Positions 46,274 to 57,400 of a stretch of DNA of 64,000 nucleotides are shown here, in pieces. The translations under genes and the position numbers were made by a program. The notes under the pieces are model-generated. The model searched no databases, had not been told where the DNA came from, and saw nothing but the letters and a program-made list of their open reading frames with translations. The number at the start of each line of letters is the position of its first letter. Positions within the stretch are counted from its first letter, which is position 1. This DNA is from Anaeramoeba ignava (lineage: Eukaryota > Metamonada > Anaeramoebidae). The stretch covers positions 62,001-126,000 of the forward strand of contig JAPDFW010000092.1 in NCBI GenBank assembly GCA_028826165.1. Direction: 5' to 3'.

Positions 46274-48831
46274 TTATTTTTGGTCATTATCAATGTCTTT
46301 ATCATTGTTATCAATGTCTTTATCATTATTATCAATGTCTTTATCATTATTATCAATTTCATTAGTAATGTTATCAATTTCATTAGTATTGTCATTATCA
46401 TTGTTATCATTGTCATTATCATTGTTATCATCGGATTGAAAGTGAACATGCAAACTTTCTTTTTTATCAGAATCTTCTAATAATGATTGTTTTTCTTCTT
46501 TTTCTTCTTTTTCTTCCTTTTTTTTTGGAACGTATTTATTCAAATAACTATTATTGAATTTCCTATCAACAACAGCAACAATAATAATTAAAATTAAACC
46601 AACAATTTGAATACCAAGAAGCATAAGCATAACATTCTTATAATTTGAATGGTCCTTCACAACACCAACAAGAATATTAACCAAACCGATTCCTATCATT
46701 TGAACAGAAGTAGTGATTCCCAAGCCGCTCCCCATAACTCTTTCTTCTAAAACAAGACAAATACTAGGCCAAAGAGTGGAAGCAAAAATGGAGTATGCCA
46801 TCCCGGCAAAAACAAGGGGGATACTTGGGTGTATTCTAGTGTAAGCAAGAACAATATCGAACAAACACATGATGACAATTGAGGTGAACATTCCCCAAAC
46901 ACGCTTTCCTATTCTATCAACAGTAACTCCTGCAACAAGCGTTGATGGGATTGACACTAAATATAATATTCCTGCAATAAAACTTGATTTGTCATTACTA
47001 TAACCGAATTTATCTTTTAGATAATCCGGCAATACTGCAAGTAAGCAAAAAACGTTAGTGTAAAATAAACAACAAATCACTGATAAAATCCAATATTGTG
47101 CACCGAATGTCTTGATATCTTTGAAATTTATTTTTCGACTTCGGTTTTTTCCTGTAATAACAATCCCATTTTTTTCTGCTTTTCGATCTGTGAAAAAGAA
47201 TAAAACTGCGTCGAGAAGTGATACTAAGCATAAAGCTGCTCCAAAAAGTAAAGTTGAAGTTAATCCTATTTTTGATTCAACAACTGGTGTTGTGTAAAAG
47301 TTTGTAACAGATCCTATTCGACTAACTGTTAAAGTAACTCCAAAAGCAAAAGAGAGATCTTTTCCTGTGAAATATGATGCACTTATAGCGCTTTGCACCT
47401 TTTGTTTTAAATTATTTTGAATTTTTAAATTTTGTTTTAAATTTCATTTTAAATTTTGTTATAAATTTAGTTTTAAATTGTTTTAAATTTTGTTTTAAAT
47501 TTTGTTTTAAATTTTGTTTTAAATTTTGTTTTAAATTTTGTTTTAAATTTTGTTTTAAATTTTATTTTAAATTTTGTTTTAAATTTTGTTTTAAATTGTT
47601 TTAAATTTAATTTTAAATTTAGTTTTAAATTTAGTTTTAAATTTAGTTTTAAATTTAGTTTTAAATTATTTTGAATTTAGTTTTAAATTTAGTTTTGAAT
47701 TTAGTTTTAAATTTTGTTTTAAATTTCATTTTAAATTTTGTTTTAAATTTTGTTTTAAATTTTGTTTTAAATTTAGTTTTAAATTTTGTTTTAAATTTCA
47801 TTTTGAATTTAGTTTTAAATTATTTTGAATTTAGTTTTAAATTTAGTTTTGAATTTTGTTTTAAATTTTGTTTTAAATTTCATTTTAAATTTTGTTTTAA
47901 ATTTAGTTTTAAATTTAGTTATAAATTTAGTTTTAAATTTAGTTATAAATTTTGTTTTAAATTTTGTTTTAAATTTTGTTTTAAATTTTGTTTTAAATTT
48001 TGTTTTAAATTTTGTTTTAAATTTTGTTTTAAATTTTGTTTTAAATTTTGTTTTAAATTTTATTTTAAATTTTGTTTTAAATTTAGTTTTAAATTTTGTT
48101 TTAAATTTTGTTTTAAATTTTGTTTTAAATTTTGTTTTAAATTTTGTTTTAAATTTAATTTTAAATTTCATTTTAAATTTTGTTTTAAATTTTAAATGGT
48201 TTTCATACAACTGTTGTACTTCCTAATCCACCTCCAAAAATAATTCTTCCAAGTAATAATAAAGGGAACATTTTCTCTAATCCACCAACAAAGAAAAAAG
48301 TTTGACCAATTGTACATAACAAAGTAAACACTAAACCAGCAAGTCTAGAACTAGTTTTGTCAATAAAAACACCACCAAAAAGAACAACTGCACAATTTGT
48401 CCAAGCATAAACCTAAAGAAAAAAAGATAAAAAGGATCGAAAATATTGAAAATAAAAAAAAAGAAATTTTTCTGATAAACAATATTTGCAAATCAATTAC
48501 AACCGTTATATCAAACAAAAATAACGGAAATGCGCAATCAATGATTAAGAAGAGATTCAATACATACCATATATATTAAGCCGTATTGTGTGTTGTTAAT
48601 ATTGAAATGAGATTTGATTTTGTCTTCTAAAACACTTGGCATGTCAAAGCAATAATAACTTCCAAATGTTAGTAAACAATCAAGAACTAGAATATAATAA
48701 CGGAATTTAGGACTTTTTGGAGAACAAGCTCCATAACATCCGCTTGTTTTATTTTTCTTCGTTTTTGGTGTTAATTCAGTTTCAATTTCTGGTTCTTGTT
48801 GAATTGTTGGATTTTTATCATCTAATTTCAT
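46274..48831 (-). CDS. MFSD1-like lysosomal transporter of the major facilitator superfamily, 3 exons
   Basis: Exons are 48568-48831, 48209-48412 and 46274-47398, phase 0 at both junctions, 530 residues. Human MFSD1 is a lysosomal dipeptide exporter. Matching segments: YILVLDCLLTFGSYYCFDMP (TM1), YGLIYMVYAWTNCAVVLFGG across the first splice, LLGRIIFGGGLGSTTVVQSAI across the second, and ASYFTGKDLSFAFGVTLTVSRIGS, the counterpart of FKGKELNFVFGLQLS in MFSD1. Twelve membrane spans are likely. The cytoplasmic tail has an acidic dileucine signal (EEKQSLLED) and a low-complexity NDND/DIDNNDK end. I start at 48831, because the longer frame from 48927 is a K/F-rich translation of the promoter. It is divergent from the CH gene at 48931. 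Confidence 0.88.
47399..48208 (-). repeat. MFSD1-like intron 2: TTTTAAATTTTG repeat
   Basis: An 810-nt intron of TTTTAAATTTTG and TTTTAAATTTAG dodecamers on the plus strand. It reads as FKF or VLN peptides in several frames on both strands, none of them genes. Confidence 0.93.
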
Positions 48832-48930
48832 TATTTTAAAAAGTAAAAAAAAAATGAAAAAAAAATGAAAAAAAAATAAAATTGGAAAATTCGAATCATT
48901 TTTTTTTTTCTTCTTTTGATTATTCATATT
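48832..48930. promoter_or_regulatory. 99-nt divergent promoter (MFSD1-like / CH-domain gene)
   Basis: Separates the two ATGs. The minus strand has two TTTTTCATTTTTTTT elements (ATGAAAA at 48854 and 48865). The plus strand has TCATTTTTTTTTTTCTTC (TCA at 48896). Each gene therefore has its own initiator-like element. Confidence 0.55.
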
Positions 48931-51900
48931 ATGAACAATTTTTCAGAACAAGTTTTAATTTGGATTAAGCAATCTTTAAATCTAAAAGAACTTCCAAATG
49001 AAAATGAAAATGAAAATGAATTTTCAGAAAAAATTTGTGAAGCTTTAAATACAATTTTTCCTAATACAATAAAAACATTTTTAAAGTAATTAACCATTTT
49101 AAAAAATTAAAAAATTAAAAAAATTTTAAAAAATTAAAAAATTTTATTTTTTTAATCAAGTCAAAAACCAGAAATAAATTATCAACATTTTATCAACGCT
49201 TGCAAGGAATTAGGTGTCGAAATTAATGAAAAGAAATTTGAAAAAAATCAAAATTCAAATTTACAATATCAATTAGTCAATGAATATGCATTGAAACTAC
49301 AAGAAAATTTACAATCAAAAAAGAAAATACGCAAAATCGATAAACTTCGATTTTCTGGCAAAAACAACAAAATTCAAACTCGTAAATCTGGACAAATTTC
49401 ATTAGAAAAAGAAGAGCGATCCTTGTTTGTTTCAGAAAACCCAAATCCAAATATAATGAATCAAGAAAATTCAAAAGAAATAATCACAGTTGTGAAACAA
49501 TTGTTTGCATCAGGAAAAGCGTATTTCGATGTGAAAATCACTAATCCTAACAATAGTACCGCAACGCCGGCCATTTTGAAAATTATTGAGAAAAAAATCG
49601 ATATCATTTTCTCTGGCGGAACGCGTTTTACAATTGAAAACAATAGCAAACAAACTACATTTTTGCTTCACAAAATAAAAAATCAAATTTTTAAAATCGA
49701 AAATGTCAACACAGTTATTTATGTTGAATGCAATAACGAATATCAACGCAATATTATCTGGAAAACTATGCTCATGTTCCAGAGATACTCGCTTGATATT
49801 CTTGATCCTTATGAGATCGATAAGACTATTCTTGGCAAAGATGAGGAAATTGATGCTATTGTTCTTTCATATTGCGCAAAAAAACATGCTACTTTCAGTG
49901 TTTTTTGTATAAAACTCAACTCAAAAACTGATAATTCTATTATCCGTATCGAAAAGGATAATATTACAATCAAACCTCATTCTTCCCATTCTTTGATTAT
50001 TCCATGGAAAAATAATAGTATCAAAACTGAGAAAGAACCAAATTCAATAATTCGTTTATATTTTAAACATATACGCTATTTTAGTAAAAAAAACGAGAAT
50101 TTTTTTATTCATTTGAAAAATGGAAATTCTGAAAAAAATTCTGAAAAAAATTCTGAAAATTATTCTTTTATAAGAATTAAATGTTACTCAGATGTTCAAT
50201 GTGATATTATCACAAAATCTCTCAACGAATTCAACAAATTGGATATGAGAGCAAATAATGCAGAAGATATATTCCCATTTGAAGATGATATGATTCAAAT
50301 ATTTTCCCAAGAAAATACACAAAAAAGCACAGAAAGTACTCAAGAAGAAAAAGAAAACGAATCAAAACAATTATTAACAACAGAAAAACTCAAATTAAGA
50401 AAAGATTTCACTGAAGTTAAACTTACGCTTGATAAGGAAAACAAAACCATGCATGATATCATCCAGACAAAATTTCTCAGCGACTTTAAAACTAACGACA
50501 AGATTCCTATCGTGATCCAGCCAAAACCTTTATTCCAGCCTTTTGTATATTCTGAGATTTTGACTTACAAACCAGATCATCAATTTTTCAATGTTCATCA
50601 ATCATTTTCCAAAATTCTGGAAAAAGGAAAATATAAAACAAATGTTTTGATCCAAGAATTTGCTTCTCATCAAGGAGTTCTTGAAATAACCAAGGAAATC
50701 ATCCACTTGAAATCACCACAATACAATATTATTTCTCAACATTCTAATGAAAACCGTATTTTCATTCACTTGTTAAAAATGAATACTTTTGTCTTGCAAT
50801 TTGGAACGCCCTGGAGAAGAATTCCTTTGGTTGCGCCAAATTCATTCACACGCGACTTGATATGCAATACAATCTCAAAATTCTCTCAAATGTTTTTGGT
50901 TGAGACGTTTGAAAAGGAGAATCAAGATCCCTTAGCCAAAAAAAAGGACAAAAACGGTTCTTCTCTACAATTTGGCTCAGCTATATCCGAACTGAAAAAA
51001 AAACTTACTTGCTCAATAGAATGCAAATCTGACAACAATCCTGCAAAGGATTATGACCAAATCCTTTATTTTTCTCATCTTGATTATTTATACTCGAAAA
51101 ATCATAATCTCAAGAAAATCCATAAAGTGCTTCGCATATCTTCAGAATCGCAATCTTTAAGTTCTTATGTTTATCTCGCAAAAGAACCATATAGATCACA
51201 AACAGAAACCGAAATAGAAAGCGAGCAAGATAGCGAAAGCCAATCGCAAATGGATCAAAACGAAACCTCAAATTCCTTACTTTCTTCATTGAATTCGTTG
51301 GAAACCAATTATAAATATACTGATGAATTTGGAAATAATTTGGAAGTTATTAAAAATAATTCAAATGAAAATTCAAACAAAAATTCAAATGAAAATTCAA
51401 ACGAAAATTCAAACAAAAATTCAAACGAAAAAGAAAGCGAAGACTTTCATTTCAATTTTTGTATATTAAGTTCACTAAGGGCTTACGCAGGAATTATTCA
51501 AATAGGTTTTTATAGAGACCACTTCACAATATTTTTCATAAACACACAAATTTCTCGCTATTATTCACCATATTCAAAACTTGTTTTCTCTCCTTTTGAT
51601 GAACTCGACTGCCAATTTTTCATTGATGAATATTCATACATTAATTTTATTTTCCCGAATCAAGAGACAAAGCATCTGTTTTCGAGCAGATTCAAACAGA
51701 AAAAAATGAATTCAATCAGAAATATCAAGAAAGAACCGGTCCATTTGACTTGCACAATCTTGACAAGAAGCGGAAATGCAAATTCGCGGATCATCCTTAA
51801 TTTCAGAACATTCACAATCAAAAGCATGGAAAATTCTGTGAAACAAGAATACTCTGTTTTCTCGCGAATTGAGAAAAAAAGCGAAAAAGAAGTTAATTTG

Positions 51901-52803
51901 TTTATTGATCCTGGATCGTATTTCCAAATTACTTTCTTAACAGTAGATTTTTGCAATAATTTCATTAATAAATTCGAAGAAGCAAAAAACATTTATTTGG
52001 GTCAATGCTTCCAAAAAAATTACCAAATATTTCAAGTCATGATACTTGCCAATCACAAAGCAAAAACATCGGCAACAATTATATTGACACCAGGAAAATT
52101 CACGATAATTTTCGAAGGGTTTCTTCGAGCTTACGGACTTGATACTGAAATACTTCTGAACAAAAACAACAATAAAATTCTTCGTTTTATTTTACGATCG
52201 AGTATTATGATTGATATTGAATTTACTGATGAAAACGAACGCGATAGGTTTCTTCTTTATTACAAAAGGATATGTCTTCATCCAGACACAAAAGATCTTC
52301 CCAAAATCGAAGAGACACAGAAAAAAATTTTTGCCAATTCAAAACATTATAACGTCCGCTTTTTTCTTCAACAACAAACAGCTTATGTTGATGGCCAAAT
52401 ACATCTTTATGGAGACAAGATTCATTTAGTTCCCGAAAAAATGGCTGTTATAAAAAGACCAATTTCAAGGTGTCTTGTTTCTGTTCATTTTTCTGCTATT
52501 TGCGCTTGCAAAATTGAGTTTCCTGCAAATTACGAAGAACATATTATTGCTTTTGAAAATAAAAACCAAAAAGACGCTTTTCTTCAAGATATTAAAGAAG
52601 AAAAACTTAAATCACAAAAAAGAAGTTATATTCACCCTTCAATTCAACATAAAAATCAAACTGAAATTATCCAAAAAGATTTGAATCAAAATGTTCCCAT
52701 TTTTCAATACAATGAACTTGAAAATTCTGTTTTGATCCAAAATCAATTTTCACCTTCAAATGGAAAACAAGAAGAAGTTTTAAAAGATTCATTTCAATTC
52801 TAG
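48931..52803 (+). CDS. Calponin-homology protein with tandem beta-rich (PH-like) repeats, 1265 residues, 2 exons
   Basis: Exons are 48931-49085 and 49161-52803, joined in phase 2 by a 75-nt GTAATT...ATCAAG intron. The N-terminus is a CH-like domain (VLIWIKQSLNLKELP ... INYQHFINACKELGVEI). A basic patch (KKKIRKIDKLRFSGK) and beta-rich modules follow, for example VLIQEFASHQGVLEITKEII, and the last near residue 1165 (YNVRFFLQQQTAYVDGQIHL). A shared block with the gene at 35325-40660 proves paralogy: SRYYSPYSKLVF...FFIDEYSYINFIF here against DRYYNPYSRLTF...FSVDEYTDFHIKF there. A short SNENSNKNSN repeat lies near residue 815. It ends in TAG. Likely a cytoskeletal or membrane scaffold. Confidence 0.82.
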
Positions 52804-52932
52804 TTTTTTTCTTTTACTTTTTTTTTTTTGCTTTTTGAATAATTCTTAAATTGAGAACTTATTAAAAGAATTATTTTTTTTTGTTCATTTTTTTTTCTTT
52901 TTTTCTTTTTTCATTTTTCTATTTGAAATTAA
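52804..52932 (+). promoter_or_regulatory. Promoter of the VWA gene
   Basis: A 129-nt T-rich spacer with GTTCATTTTTTTTTC (TCA at 52885) and TTTTTCATTTTTC (TCA at 52911) before the ATG at 52933. The same element occurs upstream of the UBR gene (TTTCATTTTTTC, TCA at 54440, 18 nt before its ATG). Confidence 0.45.
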
Positions 52933-54300
52933 ATGGCATTTTTTGGTTTTTCTGGAGCAAAAGATACAGGAAATTTTCGTTTAAATATTCAAAAAAACAA
53001 AACTGTTGTGAAAAGTTCAATTACATATCATGGATTGTTTCATGAATACTATTTCCACACTGGAAAACCCGAAACAGAAAAAATCTTATCAATAGAACCA
53101 TTTTGTGGAATAACAAAAAATCTTGAAACACAAGAAAATGAGTATTATTGCTGTTTGGCAACAAAATCGAAATACGATGGTGAAGGAATCAAGAAGTTTG
53201 GAAGACCACTTTTGAATTGTGTTATTGTTCTTGATATTTCTGGATCGATGTCTTGTTCCTTTGCTGGTGATCGAGATCAAACAGAACGTAAATCAACAAA
53301 ACTTGAAGTGGCCAAAAGAACAATTCTTGGACTGGTCAAGCACTTGAAAGATGATGATAATTTTGGAATTGTGATTTTTGATGATTCGGCTGATGAGTTA
53401 ATTGAGTTTAAAAGATATGGAGATATTGATAAAGAAAAAATGAATGAGAAAATCACTCAATTAAGAACAAGAGGAGGAACAAATATGGCTGAAGGATTTA
53501 TTGAGGGTTCTCGGATGATCGATGAATATTTGAAGAAACAAGAAAAGGAAGATGTTCACGAGCACAGAATTCTGTTTCTAACTGATGCGCATCCAACAAC
53601 AGGAGAAACAAGACAAGAAGGTTTATTCTCACTTGCAAAAAAAGCAGCCGCTAAAGGAATATACACAACCTTTATTGGAATCGGAGTTGATTTCAACACA
53701 GAACTTATCGAAGTCATCTCAAAAACAAAAGGTTGCAATTACTACTCTGTCAACTCTTCTTCTGAGTTCAAACGCAGAATGGATACTGATTTCGATTATA
53801 TTATGACCCCAATTGGTTTTGATGTTGTGATAAGAGTTGAAGGTGCAAAGATACTTTCAATATACGGATCGCCTGAATCGGACTCTGCCAAAGATACAAC
53901 AATATCAAAGCTGTCAACCGTTATGCCAAGCAATGTGGATGATAAAGGTGAAACACAAGGTGGTGTTTTGGTTCTCAAAATGGATCCTACTGTTTCTGAT
54001 GGAATTCCTTTTAAAGTTATTATTGAATATAAAGATAAATTCGAAAAAGAATATCAAGAAATCACTTCTGTTTGTTTCCCAACTTTGAATAAGGACCAAA
54101 ACGAGTTGTTTGAAAGTTCTAATGTTAGAAAATCTGTTTTGTTGATTCGCTTGGTAGATCTTATTAAAGATTTTAATAATGATGAACAATCTAAACAAAA
54201 AGCAAGAAATTTTTTGGATCATTTGAAATCTGAGATTCAAATTATTAATGATGAAAAACTCAATCGAGAAGTTGATTTAGTTAATGATCTTTTAAATTAA
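52933..54300 (+). CDS. VWA-domain protein
   Basis: 455 residues, one exon, no signal peptide, so probably cytosolic. The von Willebrand factor A domain spans about residues 94-300. A complete metal-ion adhesion site is visible: DISGS from residue 101, Thr183 in RGGTNMAEG, and Asp218 in FLTDAHPTTGE. Before it lies a ~90-residue beta-rich region, and after it a second beta-rich region followed by helices (LIRLVDLIKDFN, FLDHLKSEIQIIN). The layout recalls cytosolic VWA proteins of amoebae and bacteria that bind protein partners through Mg2+. No enzymatic domain is present. It is flanked by the CH gene and the UBR gene, both on the same strand, with short spacers. Confidence 0.88.
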   Translation: MAFFGFSGAKDTGNFRLNIQKNKTVVKSSITYHGLFHEYYFHTGKPETEKILSIEPFCGITKNLETQENEYYCCLATKSKYDGEGIKKFGRPLLNCVIVLDISGSMSCSFAGDRDQTERKSTKLEVAKRTILGLVKHLKDDDNFGIVIFDDSADELIEFKRYGDIDKEKMNEKITQLRTRGGTNMAEGFIEGSRMIDEYLKKQEKEDVHEHRILFLTDAHPTTGETRQEGLFSLAKKAAAKGIYTTFIGIGVDFNTELIEVISKTKGCNYYSVNSSSEFKRRMDTDFDYIMTPIGFDVVIRVEGAKILSIYGSPESDSAKDTTISKLSTVMPSNVDDKGETQGGVLVLKMDPTVSDGIPFKVIIEYKDKFEKEYQEITSVCFPTLNKDQNELFESSNVRKSVLLIRLVDLIKDFNNDEQSKQKARNFLDHLKSEIQIINDEKLNREVDLVNDLLN

Positions 54301-54457
54301 TTCCATTAATCAAAAAAAAAAAAAGTGGAACAAGTTTTTAAAAAATATTGAAAAAGAATTTAAATCAAAAAATATTATTAAAAAAAAAAAAAGAGAAATA
54401 AAATTCTATTTAAAAAAGTTTTTTTTTTAAATTTTTTTTTCATTTTTTCTTAATAAA

Positions 54458-57400
54458 ATGGATTATTCAAAACTTATAAAACTTCCAAAACAAGAAGTTG
54501 CAACAATTTTTAAAGATGTATTAATAAAAACCAAAATAAAAACTAATATAAAAACTAATTACTTATTATATAATTCTTTTTTCTTATATTTTTTTTTAAT
54601 AAAATGATGTAATTTTAATTTAAATTTAAAATAAAGTCTCCTCATGAAATAGAATCATTTCTTGATTATTTAACTTCAAATGAAGATGAGAAAAGTTATG
54701 ATTTGATTGATTGGCTTGATTGGTTAATTTCTGGTGGTGAAGAACCTAATCAATTTTTTGATTATTTAAAAGATCTAGCAGCAAAAAATACAGGAGTTTG
54801 TGGGAAATCATGGGAATCTGGTATTTATTTACAAAATTCAAATCAAAATTCAATTCAATTCAATTCAATTCAATTCAATTCAATTCAATTCAATATTAAA
54901 ATTCAATTCAATATTAAAATTCAATTCAATTCAATTCAATACAATTAAATATTAAAATTCAATTCAATATTAAAATTCAATTCAATTCAATTCAATTCAA
55001 TTCAATTCAATTCAATTCAATTCAATATAAAATTATTCAATTCAATTCAAATAAAAATTCAATTCCAATTCAATTCAATTATTAAAATTCCATATTAAAA
55101 ATTCAATTCAATTCAATTCAATTCAAATTCCAATTCAATTTCAATTTCAATTTTCAATATTAAAATTCAATATTCAATTAAAATTTCAATTCAATTCAAT
55201 TCAATTCAATTCAAATAAAATTTCAATTCCAATTCAATTCCAATTCCAATTTCAATATTAAAATTCGATATTCAATTCAATTCCAATTCAATTCATTCAA
55301 TTCCAATTTCAATTCCAATTTCATTTCAATTCAATTCAATTTCAATTTCAATTCCATAAATTTCAATTCTTCAATTCAATTCAAAATTCCAATTTCAATA
55401 AAAATTCAATTCCAATTCAATTCAATTATTCAAAATTCAATTTCAATTCCAATTCAAATTCAATTCAATTTAAAATTCAATTTAAAATTCAATATTCATT
55501 CCAATAAAATTCCAATTCCAATTCCAAATTCAATATTCAATTCCAATTCCAATATTAAAATTCAATTCCAAATTCAATTTTAAAATTCAAAATTCAATTC
55601 AATGTCAAAAATTCAATTCAATTCCAATTCAATTCAATTCCAATATAAAAATTCCAATTATTAAAAATTCCAATTCCAATTTCAAAACCAAAATTCAATT
55701 TCAAAATTCAATAAAATTCAATTCCAATTTCAAATTTAAAATTCAAATTAAAATTCAATATTAAAAATTCAATTCCAATTCCAATTCAATTCAATTCAAT
55801 AAAAAATTCAAAAATTCAATTCAATTCAAATTCCAATTAAAAATTCAAATTAAAATCCAATTTACAAAAATTCAATTCAAATAAAAATTCAATTCAATTT
55901 CCATTCAATTCAATATTCCATTCATTCAATTTCCAATTCAATTCAATTCAATTCAATTCAATTCAATTCAATTAAAATTCAAATCAAATTAAAATTCAAT
56001 TCAATTCAATTCAATTCAATTTAATTCAATATTAAAATTCAAAAAAAATTCAATATTAAAAAATTCAATTCAATTCACCAAAATTCAATTCAATATCAAT
56101 TCAATTCAATATTAAAATATTAAAATATTAAAATATTAAAATATTAAATGTTTTGTTTTCATTTATTAATAGGAACATTATTTTATCAATGTAGAACATG
56201 TGGTTTAGATCCTTTTTCAGCTATTTGTGTTGATTGTTTTTTAAACGGAAATCATGAAGGACATGATTATTTCTCTTGTAGATCAGGATTAGGAATGTGT
56301 GATTGTGGTAATTATATATGAAATACATGAATTATTTTGAATAATTTAACTAAAATAATATTTTTTTTTATTTTTTTATATTGTTTTTAGGTGATTCTGG
56401 TTCGTCAATTTTATCCATTTTCTTCAATTTAATTTAATTCAAAATTTAATCCAATTTAATTTAATTCAATCCAAAATTTAATTCAAAATTCAATTTAATT
56501 TAATCCAAAATTTAATTTAATTCAAAATTTAATTCAAAAATTCAATTGAAAAATTTAATTGAAAAATTTAATTCAAAATTTAATTCAATTTAATTTAATT
56601 CAAAATTTAATCCAATTTAATTGAAAAATTTAATTCAAAATTTAATTGAAAAATTTAATTGAAAAATTTAATTGAAAAATTTAATTCAAAATTTAATTTA
56701 ATTTAATTTAATTTAATTTAATTATAGAGGCTTGGAATCCAAAAGGATTCTGTAAAAATCACAAAGGAAGACCAGAAAATCCAGAAACAATAATTCCTGG
56801 AGAACTTAGAGCAAGAATAATATTTTCTGTGAAAGGAGTTCTCAAATATCTTATGAGAATAATAGAAGAAAGAGCACAAGAATGTTTCACACTAAGTGAA
56901 TACAACACAGATCTAAATGTAGACACTATTGTGACTAAATTTGGAGAACTTTCGCAACTTTTGGAAAGTCACCGCTCAAATTCTTTATGCATTAAAATTA
57001 TCAGATGGTTAACAAATATTATGGAGCTTGGCGATGGAACACTAAGAGTCGCAACTCAGCAATTTTATCAATTAAATGTCGAAAGTGAATTGACTATTTA
57101 TGGATATAAATCTAAAGAAACTTCTTTGCTCGATCCACTTACAATCCAAGAAAAAAAGAAAACGGTTAAAAAAATTGAAAGATGGATCATCAATGCAAAT
57201 CAAAAAGAAATTATCCAAAAACAAATCATTGAACAGTCAATTGATCCAAAAGATGAAAAAATCGAAGAAGAAGTCAAAAAACCACAATCTGCTCTCCAAA
57301 CTTTTATCAATTTTGCGCAATTCGAAAGAGGCAAAATGTACGTTGAAATTAAGAAATTGCTCTATAAAGCTTTGACAGATCTTAAATTTAAAGAGCAATT

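Noticed and set aside
47671-48226. FKFCFKF, VLNLVLN and KFKTKFK open frames
   Set aside because: They are translations of the dodecamer repeat inside the MFSD1-like intron; the flanking exons splice across it in frame.
54518-54636. Alternative start of the UBR gene in exon 2 or exon 5 without upstream exons
   Set aside because: The UBR box is only complete when exons 2-5 are joined, and exon 1 has the initiator-like element and an in-phase GTATTA donor.
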